Numbered from the stretch's first letter, positions 18,119 through 28,113 are shown. The stretch is 64,000 nt of DNA from Yoonia sp. GPGPB17 (GCF_037892195.1 NZ_JATACI010000002.1:1612001-1676000); one strand, 5' to 3'. The notes: generated from the sequence alone by a model not told the origin. Numbers and translations: made by a program.

Positions 18119-19894
18119 ATGCCGATCTACAACGCACCAAACAAAGACATCCAGTTCGTTCTGCACGACCTTTTGAAGGTCAGCGAGCAGGACATCCCAG
18201 GGTTCGAAGACCTTGACCGTGACTTTACAAGTGCTGTTGTCGAAGAAGCGGGCAAGGTGGCCACGGAAGTGTTGCACCCGCTAAACGTGGTCGGTGACAC
18301 CGAGGGCTGCGTGATGGAAAACGGCGTCGTGCGCACGCCAACAGGTTTCAAAGAGGCCTTCGCGCAGATGAAAGACGGCGGCTGGACCGCGATGGATTGC
18401 GATCCGGAGTACGGCGGTCAGGGCCTGCCTTACGTGATGCACACAGCAGCACAGGAACCGTTTGTCTCTGCGAACATGGCATTCAACATGTATCAGGGCC
18501 TGACCCACGGCGCCTATTCCGCGATCTATGCACACGGGACCGACGAGCAGAAGCAGAAGTATCTGCCCAAGATGGTGTCTTGCGAATGGACCGGCACGAT
18601 GAACCTGACCGAGCCGCATTGCGGTACTGATCTGGGCCTGATGCGCACCAAGGCTGTGCCAAATGGCGATGGGTCTTACAAAATTTCTGGCCAGAAGATC
18701 TTCATCTCCGCCGGTGAACACGACATGGCCGACAATATTATCCACCTCGTGCTGGCGAAGATCCAAGGCGGACCCGAAGGCATCAAAGGTGTGTCACTGT
18801 TCATCGTACCTAAGTTCATGGTCAACGATGATGGCTCACTTGGTGCGCGCAATGGCGTGGCTTGCGGTAAGATTGAAGAAAAAATGGGCATCCACGGTAA
18901 TTCGACTTGCGTGATGAACTATGACGAAGCGACCGGTTTCCTGATTGGCGAAGAGCACAAGGGCATGCGCGCCATGTTCACCATGATGAACGAGGCGCGT
19001 CTGGGTGTAGGCCTGCAAGGCTATGCTCAGGCCGAAAGTGCCTATCAGAACGCTGTCGCCTACGCCAATGACCGCCTGCAAGGGCGCGACGTGACAGGTG
19101 CGAAGAACCCCGACGGGCCTGCCGATCCGCTGATCGTACACCCTGACATTCGCCGCAACCTGATGGATCAGAAATCCTTCGTCGAAGGCGCACGCGCGTT
19201 CACCTATTGGGGCGCGATGCTGATCGACCGGGCCCATAAGAACCACGACAAAGACGCCGACGGTCTGATCTCTCTGATGACGCCTGTCATCAAAGGTTTC
19301 CTGACCGACAAAGGCTTTGAATACGCCACGGCAGCGCAGCAGGTCTATGGCGGTCATGGCTATATCGAAGAATGGGGCATGTCCCAATATGCCCGTGATG
19401 CCCGCATTGCGATGATTTACGAAGGCGCAAATGGCGTTCAGGCGCTTGACCTCGTAGGCCGCAAGCTGGCGCAGGATGGCGGTAAGCACGTGATGACGTT
19501 CTTTGAGATGGTGAAGACTTTCATCAAGGAAAACGAAGGTAATGAGGCGCTGAACACAGAGTTCCTGACACCGCTGAAAGCCGCGTCTAAAGACCTGCAG
19601 GCCGCTGGCATGTACTTCATGCAAAACGCGACTAAGCCGAACAACGCGCTCTCTGGCTCTTATGACTTCATGCACATGATGGGCCACGTCTGCCTTGGCC
19701 TGATGTGGGCGCGTATGGCAAAAGCGGCGATGGAAGCCCTTGAAAACGGTGCATCTGACACCGAATTTTATGAGACCAAGATCGCAACGGGACGCTACTA
19801 CATGGCGCGCCAACTGCCCGCGACAGCGATGCACCTTTCACGCATCAACACCGGCGGCGATACAATCATGGCGTTAGAAGCCGCAAACTTCTAA
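18119..19894 (+). CDS. Acyl-CoA dehydrogenase (long C-terminal-domain type)
   Basis: FAD enzyme of 591 residues, longer than the 380-residue housekeeping type. It belongs to the group with an extra C-terminal domain, including DmdC-like enzymes. Visible features are [11 protein letters not shown], the flavin-binding [49 protein letters not shown] and the region [50 protein letters not shown], which contains the catalytic Glu (YEG). It introduces the alpha-beta double bond. It heads the cluster with thiolase and FadB. A perfect hairpin ends its transcript. Chain length specificity is unknown. Confidence 0.85.
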   Translation: MPIYNAPNKDIQFVLHDLLKVSEQDIPGFEDLDRDFTSAVVEEAGKVATEVLHPLNVVGDTEGCVMENGVVRTPTGFKEAFAQMKDGGWTAMDCDPEYGGQGLPYVMHTAAQEPFVSANMAFNMYQGLTHGAYSAIYAHGTDEQKQKYLPKMVSCEWTGTMNLTEPHCGTDLGLMRTKAVPNGDGSYKISGQKIFISAGEHDMADNIIHLVLAKIQGGPEGIKGVSLFIVPKFMVNDDGSLGARNGVACGKIEEKMGIHGNSTCVMNYDEATGFLIGEEHKGMRAMFTMMNEARLGVGLQGYAQAESAYQNAVAYANDRLQGRDVTGAKNPDGPADPLIVHPDIRRNLMDQKSFVEGARAFTYWGAMLIDRAHKNHDKDADGLISLMTPVIKGFLTDKGFEYATAAQQVYGGHGYIEEWGMSQYARDARIAMIYEGANGVQALDLVGRKLAQDGGKHVMTFFEMVKTFIKENEGNEALNTEFLTPLKAASKDLQAAGMYFMQNATKPNNALSGSYDFMHMMGHVCLGLMWARMAKAAMEALENGASDTEFYETKIATGRYYMARQLPATAMHLSRINTGGDTIMALEAANF

Positions 19895-19900
19895 GCTAGA

Positions 19901-19930
19901 CAAAGGCGCGCCAATTTCGGCGCGCCTTTG
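19901..19930 (+). terminator. Hairpin terminator after acyl-CoA dehydrogenase
   Basis: CAAAGGCGCGCC and GGCGCGCCTTTG form a perfect 12-bp stem around AATTTC, seven bases after the stop codon. Only a short T-rich tail follows, so it may terminate partly and let some transcripts reach the GST gene. Confidence 0.7.
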
Positions 19931-19982
19931 TTGGCTAGGGATGAAACCCTAGCCTCTGAATGGGTTGGGAGGCCTTCGCGAC

Positions 19983-20606
19983 ATGATGAAATTACACTGC
20001 TTCGGCGAAAGCGGAAACGCTTACAAGGCAGCCCTCACCCTGACACTGGCAGGTGCCGAGTGGGAGCCCGTTTTCGTAGATTTCTTCAAAGGCGCAAGCC
20101 GCAGCCCGGAATTTCGCGCGCTGAACGTCATGGGCGAAGTTCCCGTTTTGGAAGATGACGATCTTGTACTGACCCAGTCTGGTGTCATTCAGGACTACAT
20201 CAGTTCCAAGACAGGCAAACTGGGCGGCAAATCAGCCGCGGAACGCCGCGAAGTCCTGCGCTGGATGTTCTTTGATAACCACAAAGTGTCTGGCGTTGCG
20301 GGCCCACTGCGGTTCAACATGAACTTCCTGCCCGAAGACAAACGCAATGCGGATGTGAACAGCTTCATGGCCATGCGCCTCGCCTCTGCACTCAAAGTGA
20401 TGGAAACGCACTTGGACGGCCGCAACTGGCTCGCCGCGGATGACATCACCATCGCTGACATCGCCTGTGCTGGTTACCTGTTTTACACCGAAGATTTCAC
20501 CTTCGACCGTGCCGATTACCCGAACATTGACCGCTGGCTGACGGCCATCGCCGATCAGCCCGGTTGGAAACACCCTTATGACCTGATGCCGCGCGCCCTT
20601 GGGTGA
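19983..20606 (+). CDS. Glutathione S-transferase family protein
   Basis: A 207-residue GST with an N-terminal thioredoxin-like domain (KLHCFGESGNAYKAALTLTLAGAEWEPVFVDFFKGASRSPEFRALNVMGEVPVLEDDDLVLTQSGVIQDYI) and an all-alpha C-terminal domain ending DRWLTAIADQPGWKHPYDLMP. The Ser in GESGNAYK is in the position of the glutathione-activating residue of Ser-type GSTs. It sits between the acyl-CoA dehydrogenase and thiolase genes, so it may detoxify reactive enoyl-CoA or aldehyde products. That role is inferred. ATG 19983 follows GGGAGG; ATG 19986 is equally possible. Confidence 0.85.
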   Translation: MMKLHCFGESGNAYKAALTLTLAGAEWEPVFVDFFKGASRSPEFRALNVMGEVPVLEDDDLVLTQSGVIQDYISSKTGKLGGKSAAERREVLRWMFFDNHKVSGVAGPLRFNMNFLPEDKRNADVNSFMAMRLASALKVMETHLDGRNWLAADDITIADIACAGYLFYTEDFTFDRADYPNIDRWLTAIADQPGWKHPYDLMPRALG

Positions 20607-20628
20607 CGCGACCGAACTGGAGGACCCT

Positions 20629-21840
20629 ATGACCGAAGCCTATATCTATGACGCCATCCGCACCCCGCGAGGCAAAGGCCGCAAAGACGGCAGCCTGCAT
20701 GAGGTGACATCTGCGCGCCTATCCGCTGGCGTGCTGAATGCGCTGAAAGAGCGTAACAACCTTGAAGGCCACGCCGTTGAGGATGTGATTTGGGGCAACG
20801 TGACCCAAGTGGCTGAACAGGGCGGGTGCCTAGCGCGGACAGCCGTGCTGGCCTCTGATCTCGACCAGTCCATCCCCGGTCTTGCAATCAACCGGTTTTG
20901 TGCCTCTGGCATGGAAGCGGTGAACCTTGCTGCCAACCAAGTCAAAGGCGGCGCTGGTCAAGCCTACATCGCTGGCGGTGTCGAGATGATGGGCCGCGTG
21001 GCCATGGGGTCTGACGGGGCTGCGATTGCCGTTGATCCGTCCATCGCGATGGACACTTACTTTGTACCGCAGGGTATCTCTGCCGACATTATCGCCACCG
21101 AATACGGTTTTAGCCGTGATGATGCCGACCAACTGGCCATGGAAAGCCAAAAGCGCGCGAAAGCGGCTTGGGACGACAAGCGTTTCGACAGGTCTATCGT
21201 GCCGGTGCGTGATGTGAACGGCCTCGCCATTCTGGATCACGACGAATACATGCGTCCTGGCACTGATATGCAGTCCTTGGGCGGCTTGAACCCTGCCTTC
21301 CAGGCGATGGGCGAGGTGATGCCGGGCTTCGACAAAGTCGCGCTGATGAAGTACCCGCATCTGGAAAAAATCAACCACATCCACCACGCCGGGAACTCGT
21401 CCGGCATCGTGGACGGTGCGGCAGGCGTGCTGATCGCTTCCAAAGAATGGGGCGAGGCCAATGGCATCAAACCACGGGCGCGGATCAAGGGAACTGCCAA
21501 AATCGGCACCGACCCGACCATCATGCTGACCGGCCCCGTGCCCGTGACCGAAAAAATCATGGCCGATAGCGGCATGAGCATCAGCGACATCGACCTCTTT
21601 GAAGTCAACGAAGCATTCGCTTCGGTTGTCCTACGCTTCATGCAGGCATTCGACGTAGACGACAGTATGGTCAACGTAAACGGCGGCTCCATCGCGATGG
21701 GCCACCCGCTGGGCGCCACCGGCGCGATCATTATCGGCACATTGCTGGATGAATTGGAGCGCACGGGCAAGGGGACAGGCCTTGCAACGCTTTGCATCGC
21801 CTCTGGCATGGGGGCAGCCACAATCATCGAACGGGTGTAG
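20629..21840 (+). CDS. fadA: Acetyl-CoA C-acyltransferase (beta-oxidation thiolase, FadA-like)
   Basis: Thiolase of 403 residues. The acyl-accepting Cys is in NRFCASGMEAVN near residue 92. The His of GGSIAMGHPLGATGA and the second Cys of LCIASGMGAA complete the site. NEAFASVVL is also conserved. It cleaves 3-ketoacyl-CoA to acetyl-CoA plus shortened acyl-CoA. ATG 20629 has CTGGAGG at proper spacing. With FadB at 22366 it forms the usual alpha2beta2-type pair, here with a small NTF2-like gene inserted between them. Confidence 0.88.
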   Translation: MTEAYIYDAIRTPRGKGRKDGSLHEVTSARLSAGVLNALKERNNLEGHAVEDVIWGNVTQVAEQGGCLARTAVLASDLDQSIPGLAINRFCASGMEAVNLAANQVKGGAGQAYIAGGVEMMGRVAMGSDGAAIAVDPSIAMDTYFVPQGISADIIATEYGFSRDDADQLAMESQKRAKAAWDDKRFDRSIVPVRDVNGLAILDHDEYMRPGTDMQSLGGLNPAFQAMGEVMPGFDKVALMKYPHLEKINHIHHAGNSSGIVDGAAGVLIASKEWGEANGIKPRARIKGTAKIGTDPTIMLTGPVPVTEKIMADSGMSISDIDLFEVNEAFASVVLRFMQAFDVDDSMVNVNGGSIAMGHPLGATGAIIIGTLLDELERTGKGTGLATLCIASGMGAATIIERV

Positions 21841-21841
21841 T

Positions 21842-22306
21842 ATGGGTCAGGAAGCCCAAATCGCAGCGTCAGATATAGCGCAGGCCCTGTTGGAAGTGAC
21901 AGGGAATGCGTTGATGACGGGTGATTTTGAGGCATTCAAAAGTGCTTTCCATGTCCCCCAGAAAATGGCGACATTGGCAGGACCCATTCACATGGAAACT
22001 GTCGAGGACATGGAACGCGCATTTCGTGAGATGTGTCAGCATTTCAAGGTAATTGGCCTGACGGAAATGATCCGTACTTGCGTCGCAGCCGAGTACAAAT
22101 CGCCTGCATTGGTTGAATCAACCCATGTAGCAGAGCTGCTGCGCAACGGAAAACGCCTCAACGAACCCTACCCCGTCTTCTCGACGCTTCAAAAAATCGA
22201 TGGGGTCTGGAAAGTCACCGGCAGTGAATATGCGTTGGACCCCATGAACGGACAGGCTTTGGCGCTCAAGAAAGCAGACGCGTCTCATCGCCCGAATGAA
22301 AACTGA
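21842..22306 (+). CDS. NTF2-like/SnoaL-type hypothetical protein
   Basis: A 154-residue protein beginning two bases after the thiolase stop, so it is probably translated from the same message. The pattern of a helix (ALLEVTGNALMTGDFEAFKSAFHVP), a substrate-facing strand region and a final FSTLQKIDGVWKVTGSEYAL strand resembles NTF2-like folds, which host varied enzymes and ligand binders. I recognise no catalytic residues. Placement between fadA and fadB in one operon suggests a supporting role in acyl-CoA metabolism. Confidence 0.6.
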   Translation: MGQEAQIAASDIAQALLEVTGNALMTGDFEAFKSAFHVPQKMATLAGPIHMETVEDMERAFREMCQHFKVIGLTEMIRTCVAAEYKSPALVESTHVAELLRNGKRLNEPYPVFSTLQKIDGVWKVTGSEYALDPMNGQALALKKADASHRPNEN

Positions 22307-22365
22307 AATTGAGTAGGACAGGTGCAGCACCCCGCGCCATCCCCCTGACAAAAGGAATGAAAGAC

Positions 22366-24564
22366 ATGACCGATTTTACCATGAGCACAGACGCCGACGG
22401 CGTCGCCACAATCGTCTGGGACACGGTTGGCAAATCCATGAACGTGATGAACCAACAGGGGTTCCTCGATCTGGACGCGCTGGTGGATCAGGCGCTGGCC
22501 GATGACGCGATCAAAGGTGTGATCATCACCTCCGGCAAAGAAGGTTCTTTTGCTGGCGGTATGGACCTCAACATCATCGCCAAGATGAAGGAAAGCGCAG
22601 GTGATGATCCCGCGCGGGGCCTGTTCGAAGGTGTGATGGATATGCACGCGGTACTGCGCAAGATCGAACGCGCAGGCATGGACCCCAAGACCAACAAAGG
22701 TGGTAAGCCGATTGCCTGCGCCCTGCCCGGCACAGCGCTTGGCATCGGCCTGGAAATCCCACTGGCCTGTCACCGCATTTTTGCCGCTGACAACCCAAAG
22801 GCCAAGATCGGCCTGCCTGAAATCCTGGTCGGCATCTTCCCCGGTGCCGGTGGCACGACACGCCTGTCGCGCAAGCTGGGTGCGATGGGTGCTTCTCCGT
22901 TGCTGCTGGAAGGTAAGCTGAACGATCCCAAGAAGGCCAAGGCGGCCGGTGTCGTTGATGAGGTTGTCCCTGCGGATGAACTCCTATCGGCAGCCAAAGC
23001 ATGGATTCTGTCTGAGCCATCCATCGTCAAGCCATGGGACGAAAAGGGCTACAAAATGCCCGGTGGTGCACCTTATCACCCTGCAGGTTTCATGACCTTT
23101 GTCGGGGCCTCAGCCATGGTGAACGGCAAAACGCAAGGTGTCTACCCTGCCGCCAAGGCGTTGCTTTCTGCGGTCTATGAGGGCGCACTCGTGCCTTTCG
23201 ACACGGCCATCAAGATCGAGGCACGCTGGTTCACCAACGTCCTGATGAACCCGTCCTCCTCTGCGATGATCCGCAGCCTGTTCATCAACAAGGAAGCTTT
23301 GGAGAAGGGCGCAAACCGCCCCGAAGCCCCCGACCAGAAGGTCAAGAAGGTTGGCGTCATTGGTGCAGGAATGATGGGCGCCGGTATCTCGCTCGTCTCT
23401 GCTCTGGTAAGCATTGAAGTCGTCCTTATCGACAGCACGCAGGAAGCTGCGGACAAAGGCAAATCCTACACCACTGCGCATCTCGACAAAGGCATGGCCC
23501 GCAAGAAGGTCACGCAGGAAAAGAAAGACGCCGTGTTGGGCCTGATCAACGCGACCACGGACTATGACGCGCTGAAAGGCTGCGGTCTGATTGTTGAGGC
23601 CGTGTTCGAAGATGTGGGCGTTAAAGCCGACGTCACCGCCAAGGTGCAGGCCGTCACCGGCCCGGATTGCATCTTTGCGACCAACACCTCCACCCTGCCC
23701 ATCACGGAACTGGCAAAAGCGTCAAACGATGCCGAGAAGTTCATCGGTATCCACTTCTTCAGCCCCGTCGACAAGATGCTGCTGGTGGAAATCATCAAAG
23801 GCAAAGAGACTGGAGATGTGGCGGTGGCCAAAGCGCTGGATTACGTCCGCCAGATCAAGAAGACACCGATTGTCGTCAACGACGAACGCTTCTTCTACGC
23901 CAACCGCTGCATCATCCCTTACATCAACGAAGGCATTCGGATGGTGAAAGAAGGGGTGGAGCCTGCGCTGATCGAAAACGCGGCCAAACTGGTGGGCATG
24001 CCACTTGGTCCGCTGCAGTTGGTCGATGAAACCTCGGTTGATCTTGGCGTAAAGATTGCCAAGGCAACCAAAGCCGCGATGGGCGATGCCTACCCTGACG
24101 GCGAAGTCGACGAGGTGCTGTTCTGGATGTTCGATCAGGAACGTCTGGGCCGCAAGTCTAACGCGGGCTTCTATAGCTACGATGAAAAGGGCAAGCGCGG
24201 TGGCCTGTGGGATGGTCTGGCGGCCCAATACCCGGTCGCTGACGAACAGCCTGACTTGACCACGGTACAGCACCGCCTGCTCTTCGCACAAACGCTCGAA
24301 GCTGTCCGCGCGCTGGAAGAGGGCGTGTTGGAAGACATCCGCGAAGGTGACGTCGGCGCGATCTTGGGCTGGGGCTTTGCCCCTTGGTCCGGTGGCCCGT
24401 TCAGCTGGCTCGACATCATCGGCGCGCCTTATGCCGCCGAACGGTGTGACCAGTTGACCGAACAGTTTGGCGAACGTTTCAAGACACCAGACCTGCTGCG
24501 CGAAATGGCCAACAAGGGTCAGGACTTCTACAAGCGTTTCGGCACCGCCGCAAAAGCAGCCTAA
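22366..24564 (+). CDS. fadB: 3-hydroxyacyl-CoA dehydrogenase / enoyl-CoA hydratase (FadB/FadJ-like)
   Basis: Bifunctional beta-oxidation protein of 732 residues. The N-terminal crotonase domain shows GSFAGGMDLN and ALGIGLEIPLACHRIFA, with EILVGIFPGAGGTTRLSRKLG carrying the catalytic Glu region. The NAD domain begins VGVIGAGMMGAGIS near residue 327, with NTSTLPITEL and IGIHFFSPVDKMLLVEII. The C-terminal HAD domain is present. Start 22366 is preferred to 22357 because AAAGGA is about ten bases upstream of it. It ends in GTAAKAA, a normal terminus. The stop lies inside GCCTAAGC, the same octamer as one of the lesions, but here I take it as genuine. Confidence 0.88.
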   Translation: MTDFTMSTDADGVATIVWDTVGKSMNVMNQQGFLDLDALVDQALADDAIKGVIITSGKEGSFAGGMDLNIIAKMKESAGDDPARGLFEGVMDMHAVLRKIERAGMDPKTNKGGKPIACALPGTALGIGLEIPLACHRIFAADNPKAKIGLPEILVGIFPGAGGTTRLSRKLGAMGASPLLLEGKLNDPKKAKAAGVVDEVVPADELLSAAKAWILSEPSIVKPWDEKGYKMPGGAPYHPAGFMTFVGASAMVNGKTQGVYPAAKALLSAVYEGALVPFDTAIKIEARWFTNVLMNPSSSAMIRSLFINKEALEKGANRPEAPDQKVKKVGVIGAGMMGAGISLVSALVSIEVVLIDSTQEAADKGKSYTTAHLDKGMARKKVTQEKKDAVLGLINATTDYDALKGCGLIVEAVFEDVGVKADVTAKVQAVTGPDCIFATNTSTLPITELAKASNDAEKFIGIHFFSPVDKMLLVEIIKGKETGDVAVAKALDYVRQIKKTPIVVNDERFFYANRCIIPYINEGIRMVKEGVEPALIENAAKLVGMPLGPLQLVDETSVDLGVKIAKATKAAMGDAYPDGEVDEVLFWMFDQERLGRKSNAGFYSYDEKGKRGGLWDGLAAQYPVADEQPDLTTVQHRLLFAQTLEAVRALEEGVLEDIREGDVGAILGWGFAPWSGGPFSWLDIIGAPYAAERCDQLTEQFGERFKTPDLLREMANKGQDFYKRFGTAAKAA

Positions 24565-24567
24565 GCC

Positions 24568-24598
24568 TTAGGGCGCATCCCCACATGGGGGTGCGCCA
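24568..24598. terminator. Bidirectional hairpin between fadB and the sulfotransferase gene
   Basis: GGGCGCATCCCC and GGGGGTGCGCC pair around ACAT, with a G-T mismatch, between two convergent genes only 36 bases apart. It probably ends transcription in both directions. Confidence 0.55.
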
Positions 24599-24600
24599 CA

Positions 24601-25236
24601 CTACAGCGTGGTTTGATATCCGAAGCGTTCGATATCAACAGCTGCAATTTCCTGCACAATTTCAAAACTTTCCGCGTCGTAATAAACACGCCAGTCTCGG
24701 TTACGTTCTGAACGATTGATCTGCGGAATACTTAGCATAAAGCCTAAGTGTTGCCAAAGCGGCTCCAGATCGTCCGAATGCTCCAACCGGGCAAACAGAT
24801 CGCATCGCTCACGACCTGCAGCATCTGTGACGTAGGTTGCATAGCCGGTCCGGCGGAGTGCCTTCTGCACAGATCTATCACGCAGGAATTTCGCGAAAGA
24901 TACGCTCTTCGCCGCGCAAACAGCAGGATGATCAAACTCCTGCTCACCCAGCCAATGATAGTAGCTGACCATTCGGTCCCAAGGATTGCGGACCAACGTA
25001 AAAACAAACGCATCATCGGGGTACAGCCCCGCTACATCGCGCAACGTGCTGTGCTTCCAAAGGCGTCCAGGCGCGTTGATGGTCTGTTGCCGTTTGCGCC
25101 GCCGCTGCGCTTTGGGTGTATCGCCCACCAAAATGTCGTCCGCCGCCGCGCGCTCTTCCAATGCTGTCGCAAGGCTTGTCCCCCCCGTTTTGGGGATATG
25201 CACAAAAACATACCGGCGCTTGAACGAAATAATCAT
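24601..25236 (-). CDS. Sulfotransferase family 2-type protein
   Basis: A 211-residue cytoplasmic sulfotransferase-like protein. The 5'-phosphosulfate loop is YVFVHIPKTGGTSLATALE at residues 9-27 and the 3'-phosphate site is FTLVRNPWDRMVSYY near 78-92, the two hallmarks of PAPS-dependent enzymes. The acceptor is unknown. Members in marine bacteria act on glycans or lipids. It is convergent with fadB and unrelated to it in function. Nearby codon use looks ordinary. Confidence 0.75.
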   Translation of the reverse strand: MIISFKRRYVFVHIPKTGGTSLATALEERAAADDILVGDTPKAQRRRKRQQTINAPGRLWKHSTLRDVAGLYPDDAFVFTLVRNPWDRMVSYYHWLGEQEFDHPAVCAAKSVSFAKFLRDRSVQKALRRTGYATYVTDAAGRERCDLFARLEHSDDLEPLWQHLGFMLSIPQINRSERNRDWRVYYDAESFEIVQEIAAVDIERFGYQTTL

Positions 25237-25345
25237 ACCTGAAATCAGTACAGGGCCGGATCAAATTGTAAATGTCTGACAATTGAGACTTGTCATGCGA
25301 CACATTTTTCCGCTCTTATGCCAGAACACTGAAAGGGAGGCTTCG

Positions 25346-26971
25346 ATGGGTTGGATGCGTGATGAAACCGGTCTGGGCAAGCGGGCGGCAAACTATGTAC
25401 CGCTGACACCGCTGTCGCATTTGCAACGTGCGGCACTGATCTTTGCGGATCGGGAAGCTGTAGTCTATGGCCAGACCCGGTTGACCTATGCCAAATACTA
25501 CCGCCGCGTCTCGCGGTTGGCCTCTGCCCTGACCAAAGTCGGCGTGAAGCCCGGCGATGTGGTTGCCACCATCCTGCCCAATGTGCCCGCCCAATCAGAA
25601 GCCGCATTCGGAGTGCCAGCCTGCGGTGCTGTGTTGAACACGATCAACACACGGCTGGATGTGGACACGGTCGCCTATATCTTTGATCACGGCGAGGCGA
25701 AGGTCGCCTTGGTCGATAGTCAGTTTCTACCTATGGCGATGGCCGCCGTTGAACTGATGGATGGCCCCGCCCCGCTGATTATCGAAGTTCCCGATGATGC
25801 CGCAGGCGTACACGCAATAGCCGAGCAACAGAACTACGAGGATTTTCTCGCGACTGGAGACCCTGAATTCACCTGGGTTTTGCCGGAAGACGAATGGGAA
25901 AGCCTTGCATTGAACTACACCTCTGGCACGACCGGGCGACCGAAAGGCGTGGTGTACCATCATCGGGGTGCGTATCTGATGACCATGGGCACACCGATCA
26001 GCTGGGAACTGCCGCTGTTCATGCGTTACCTGCAGATTGTCCCGCTGTTTCACTGCAACGGCTGGAACCACACGTGGATGATGCCGTCTTTGGGCGGCAC
26101 GGTTGTGTGCTGCCGCGATATCTCGGCCAAGGCGGTCTATGACGCGATTGGAGACGAAGGGGTCACGCATTTTGGCGGCGCACCCATCGTGCTGAACCTA
26201 ATCGTCAATGCGAAAGAAGACGAGCGGCGCAGCTTTAATCATACCGTCGAAGTCTTTACCGCAGGCGCACCCCCTGCCCCTGCGACATTGGCCGCAATCG
26301 GAAAGCTGGGTTTCAATGTCAAACAGGTTTACGGTCTGACTGAAACGTATGGGCACGTCACCGAATGCATCTGGGAGGACGCTTGGGATACGCTGCCAGA
26401 GGACGAGCAAGCCGCGATCAAGGCGCGGCAGGGCGTGGCCTTTCCAATGATGGAAGACGTCACGGTAGTCGATGACAACATGGGTCAGGTACCGCGTGAC
26501 GGGACGACACAAGGCGAGATTGTGATGCGCGGCAATGCTGTGATGAAAGGCTATCTCAAGAATGCTGAGGCCACCGAGAAGGCCTTTGCAGGCGGCTACT
26601 TTCATTCCGAAGACCTGGCCATCCAACATCCGGGCGGCTCTATCCAAATCTCGGACCGCGCCAAAGATATCATCATCTCGGGCGGTGAAAACATCAGTTC
26701 GGTCGAAGTCGAAGGCGCGCTGATGCATCACGCAGCCATCAACCTCTGCGCGGTGGTGGCCAAACCCGACGACAAATGGGGCGAAGTGCCCTGCGCCTTT
26801 GTGGAGTTGAAGGACGGCGCCACCGCAGATGAGGCTGAGATTATCGCCTTCACCCGCGAACGGCTTGCGGGTTTCAAGTGCCCCAAGAAGGTCGTGTTTC
26901 AGGAGCTGCCAAAAACATCGACCGGGAAGATTCAGAAGTTTGAACTGAGAAAGCAGGCGAAGGCGTTCTAG
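25346..26971 (+). CDS. Acyl-CoA synthetase (AMP-forming), DmdB-like
   Basis: ANL ligase of 541 residues. Key motifs are NYTSGTTGRPKGVVYHHRGAY, the medium-chain-type segment FHCNGWNHTW, YGLTETYGHVTE, SEDLAIQHPGGSIQISDRAKDIIISGGENISSVEVE and the catalytic Lys in PKTSTGKIQKFELRKQAK. ATG 25346 follows GGGAGG. Length and sequence style resemble DmdB 3-methylmercaptopropionyl-CoA ligases as well as general medium-chain acyl-CoA synthetases. The nearby acyl-CoA dehydrogenase is also DmdC-like, but no DmdD or DmdA is present in the window, so a DMSP role is only possible. Confidence 0.8.
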   Translation: MGWMRDETGLGKRAANYVPLTPLSHLQRAALIFADREAVVYGQTRLTYAKYYRRVSRLASALTKVGVKPGDVVATILPNVPAQSEAAFGVPACGAVLNTINTRLDVDTVAYIFDHGEAKVALVDSQFLPMAMAAVELMDGPAPLIIEVPDDAAGVHAIAEQQNYEDFLATGDPEFTWVLPEDEWESLALNYTSGTTGRPKGVVYHHRGAYLMTMGTPISWELPLFMRYLQIVPLFHCNGWNHTWMMPSLGGTVVCCRDISAKAVYDAIGDEGVTHFGGAPIVLNLIVNAKEDERRSFNHTVEVFTAGAPPAPATLAAIGKLGFNVKQVYGLTETYGHVTECIWEDAWDTLPEDEQAAIKARQGVAFPMMEDVTVVDDNMGQVPRDGTTQGEIVMRGNAVMKGYLKNAEATEKAFAGGYFHSEDLAIQHPGGSIQISDRAKDIIISGGENISSVEVEGALMHHAAINLCAVVAKPDDKWGEVPCAFVELKDGATADEAEIIAFTRERLAGFKCPKKVVFQELPKTSTGKIQKFELRKQAKAF

Positions 26972-27093
26972 GCAAACTGTGGAATGCCTGCAGAGGGTCA
27001 GGGCCTTGGACAGGCAATGCCGCGGTCTGGTGGTTTCCGGCATGACAATCTGCGCCGCTCGCGCTACCCTTTTGCCAAAGGGGCAATGAGCAG

Positions 27094-28110
27094 ATGACGG
27101 CACTCGACCGATATGTACGTCTAGAGAGTGAGGCGCTATGGCGTGACGAACCGGGTGGGCAACGTCGTGATGTGACCATATCGTTTGGTGATGCGACTTT
27201 GGTGATTGCGGATCCCACAGGCCGCCCCTTGGCCCATTGGTCACTGCCTGCTTTGATCCGGCAAAACCCTGATGCTGCACCTGCGATCTATGCCCCCGAT
27301 GACGACGCCAGCGAAACGCTGGAAATCGTAGATACCACGATGGTTGAGGCAATTGAGGAGGTGCGCAAAGCGCTTGCCAAATCACGTCCACACCCGGGAA
27401 AGCTGCGCCATTGGCTGACAGGTGGGCTGATTGCGCTCTCCTTGGCCCTCGCCATCTTTTGGTTGCCCGGCGCGCTGACGCGTCAGACTCTGGCCGTTGT
27501 CCCCGCACCCAAACGCGTTGAAATCGGTATGGAAGTCTTGGGCTATGTCCAGAACCAAACGGGCCCTGCCTGCCAGTCACCACGTGCAAGTACAGCGGCG
27601 ACACGTTTGGGACAGCGTGTTTTTGGACCGGACACATCGGCACACATCATCGTGGTCCCGACATTGCAACAAGGGGCGGTTGCCCTGCCCGGCGGATTGT
27701 TCGTTCTTGATTATGGCATGCTGCAAGCAGCGGATGATCCGGCTGTGGCGGCCGGATATCTGCTGGCCGCACATACGGTTGCGATGGATCGCGACCCGCT
27801 GGAAACCATCCTGAAAGAGGCCGGTCTGGGGACCACCTTCCGCCTTCTGACCACCGGCGAGGTGCCTGATACCATCTTACAGAACAGCGCGTCCAAAGTC
27901 GTAGAGGCCGCGCAGGCAACACCCGATCCCGGGCATCTGACCATGGCATTTGCGTCAGCAACCATTCCACAAGCACCCTATCTCGCAGCCGTCGACGCGC
28001 GTACAGGCAGCATGCCGAACCTTGAGACCGACCCTTTGGCCGGTCAGGACATTCCGCTGATCCTGGATGACAGTGACTGGGTCAGCTTGCAGAACATCTG
28101 CAATATCTGA
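27094..28110 (+). CDS. Membrane-anchored protein with degenerate M48-like peptidase domain
   Basis: A 338-residue protein with a cytoplasmic N-terminal part (about 110 residues), one membrane helix (WLTGGLIALSLALAIFWLPGAL) and a periplasmic domain. That domain resembles the core of M48 zinc proteases: VPTLQQGAVALPGGLFVLDYGMLQAADDPAVAAGYLLAAHTVAMDRD corresponds to the ALPGG-leading HExxH block, but the zinc motif is replaced by AAHTVAMDRD, so it lacks the catalytic Glu and one His. If this reading is right it is a pseudo-protease, perhaps a binding or regulatory protein. Otherwise it is simply of unknown family. It is convergent with upp. Confidence 0.55.
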   Translation: MTALDRYVRLESEALWRDEPGGQRRDVTISFGDATLVIADPTGRPLAHWSLPALIRQNPDAAPAIYAPDDDASETLEIVDTTMVEAIEEVRKALAKSRPHPGKLRHWLTGGLIALSLALAIFWLPGALTRQTLAVVPAPKRVEIGMEVLGYVQNQTGPACQSPRASTAATRLGQRVFGPDTSAHIIVVPTLQQGAVALPGGLFVLDYGMLQAADDPAVAAGYLLAAHTVAMDRDPLETILKEAGLGTTFRLLTTGEVPDTILQNSASKVVEAAQATPDPGHLTMAFASATIPQAPYLAAVDARTGSMPNLETDPLAGQDIPLILDDSDWVSLQNICNI

Positions 28111-28113
28111 CTG

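Noticed and set aside
18836..19834. Long minus-strand frame opposite the acyl-CoA dehydrogenase
   Set aside because: Shadow; sense frame is a full-length flavoenzyme.
24559..24566. GCCTAAGC at the fadB stop as a tenth lesion
   Set aside because: The protein ends in a normal FadB terminus (GTAAKAA) and a hairpin follows, so the stop is taken as genuine. It shows that the octamer alone does not prove a lesion.
26198..27643. 481-codon minus-strand frame opposite the acyl-CoA synthetase and the following gene
   Set aside because: It spans two sense genes and an intergenic gap and has no recognisable domains.
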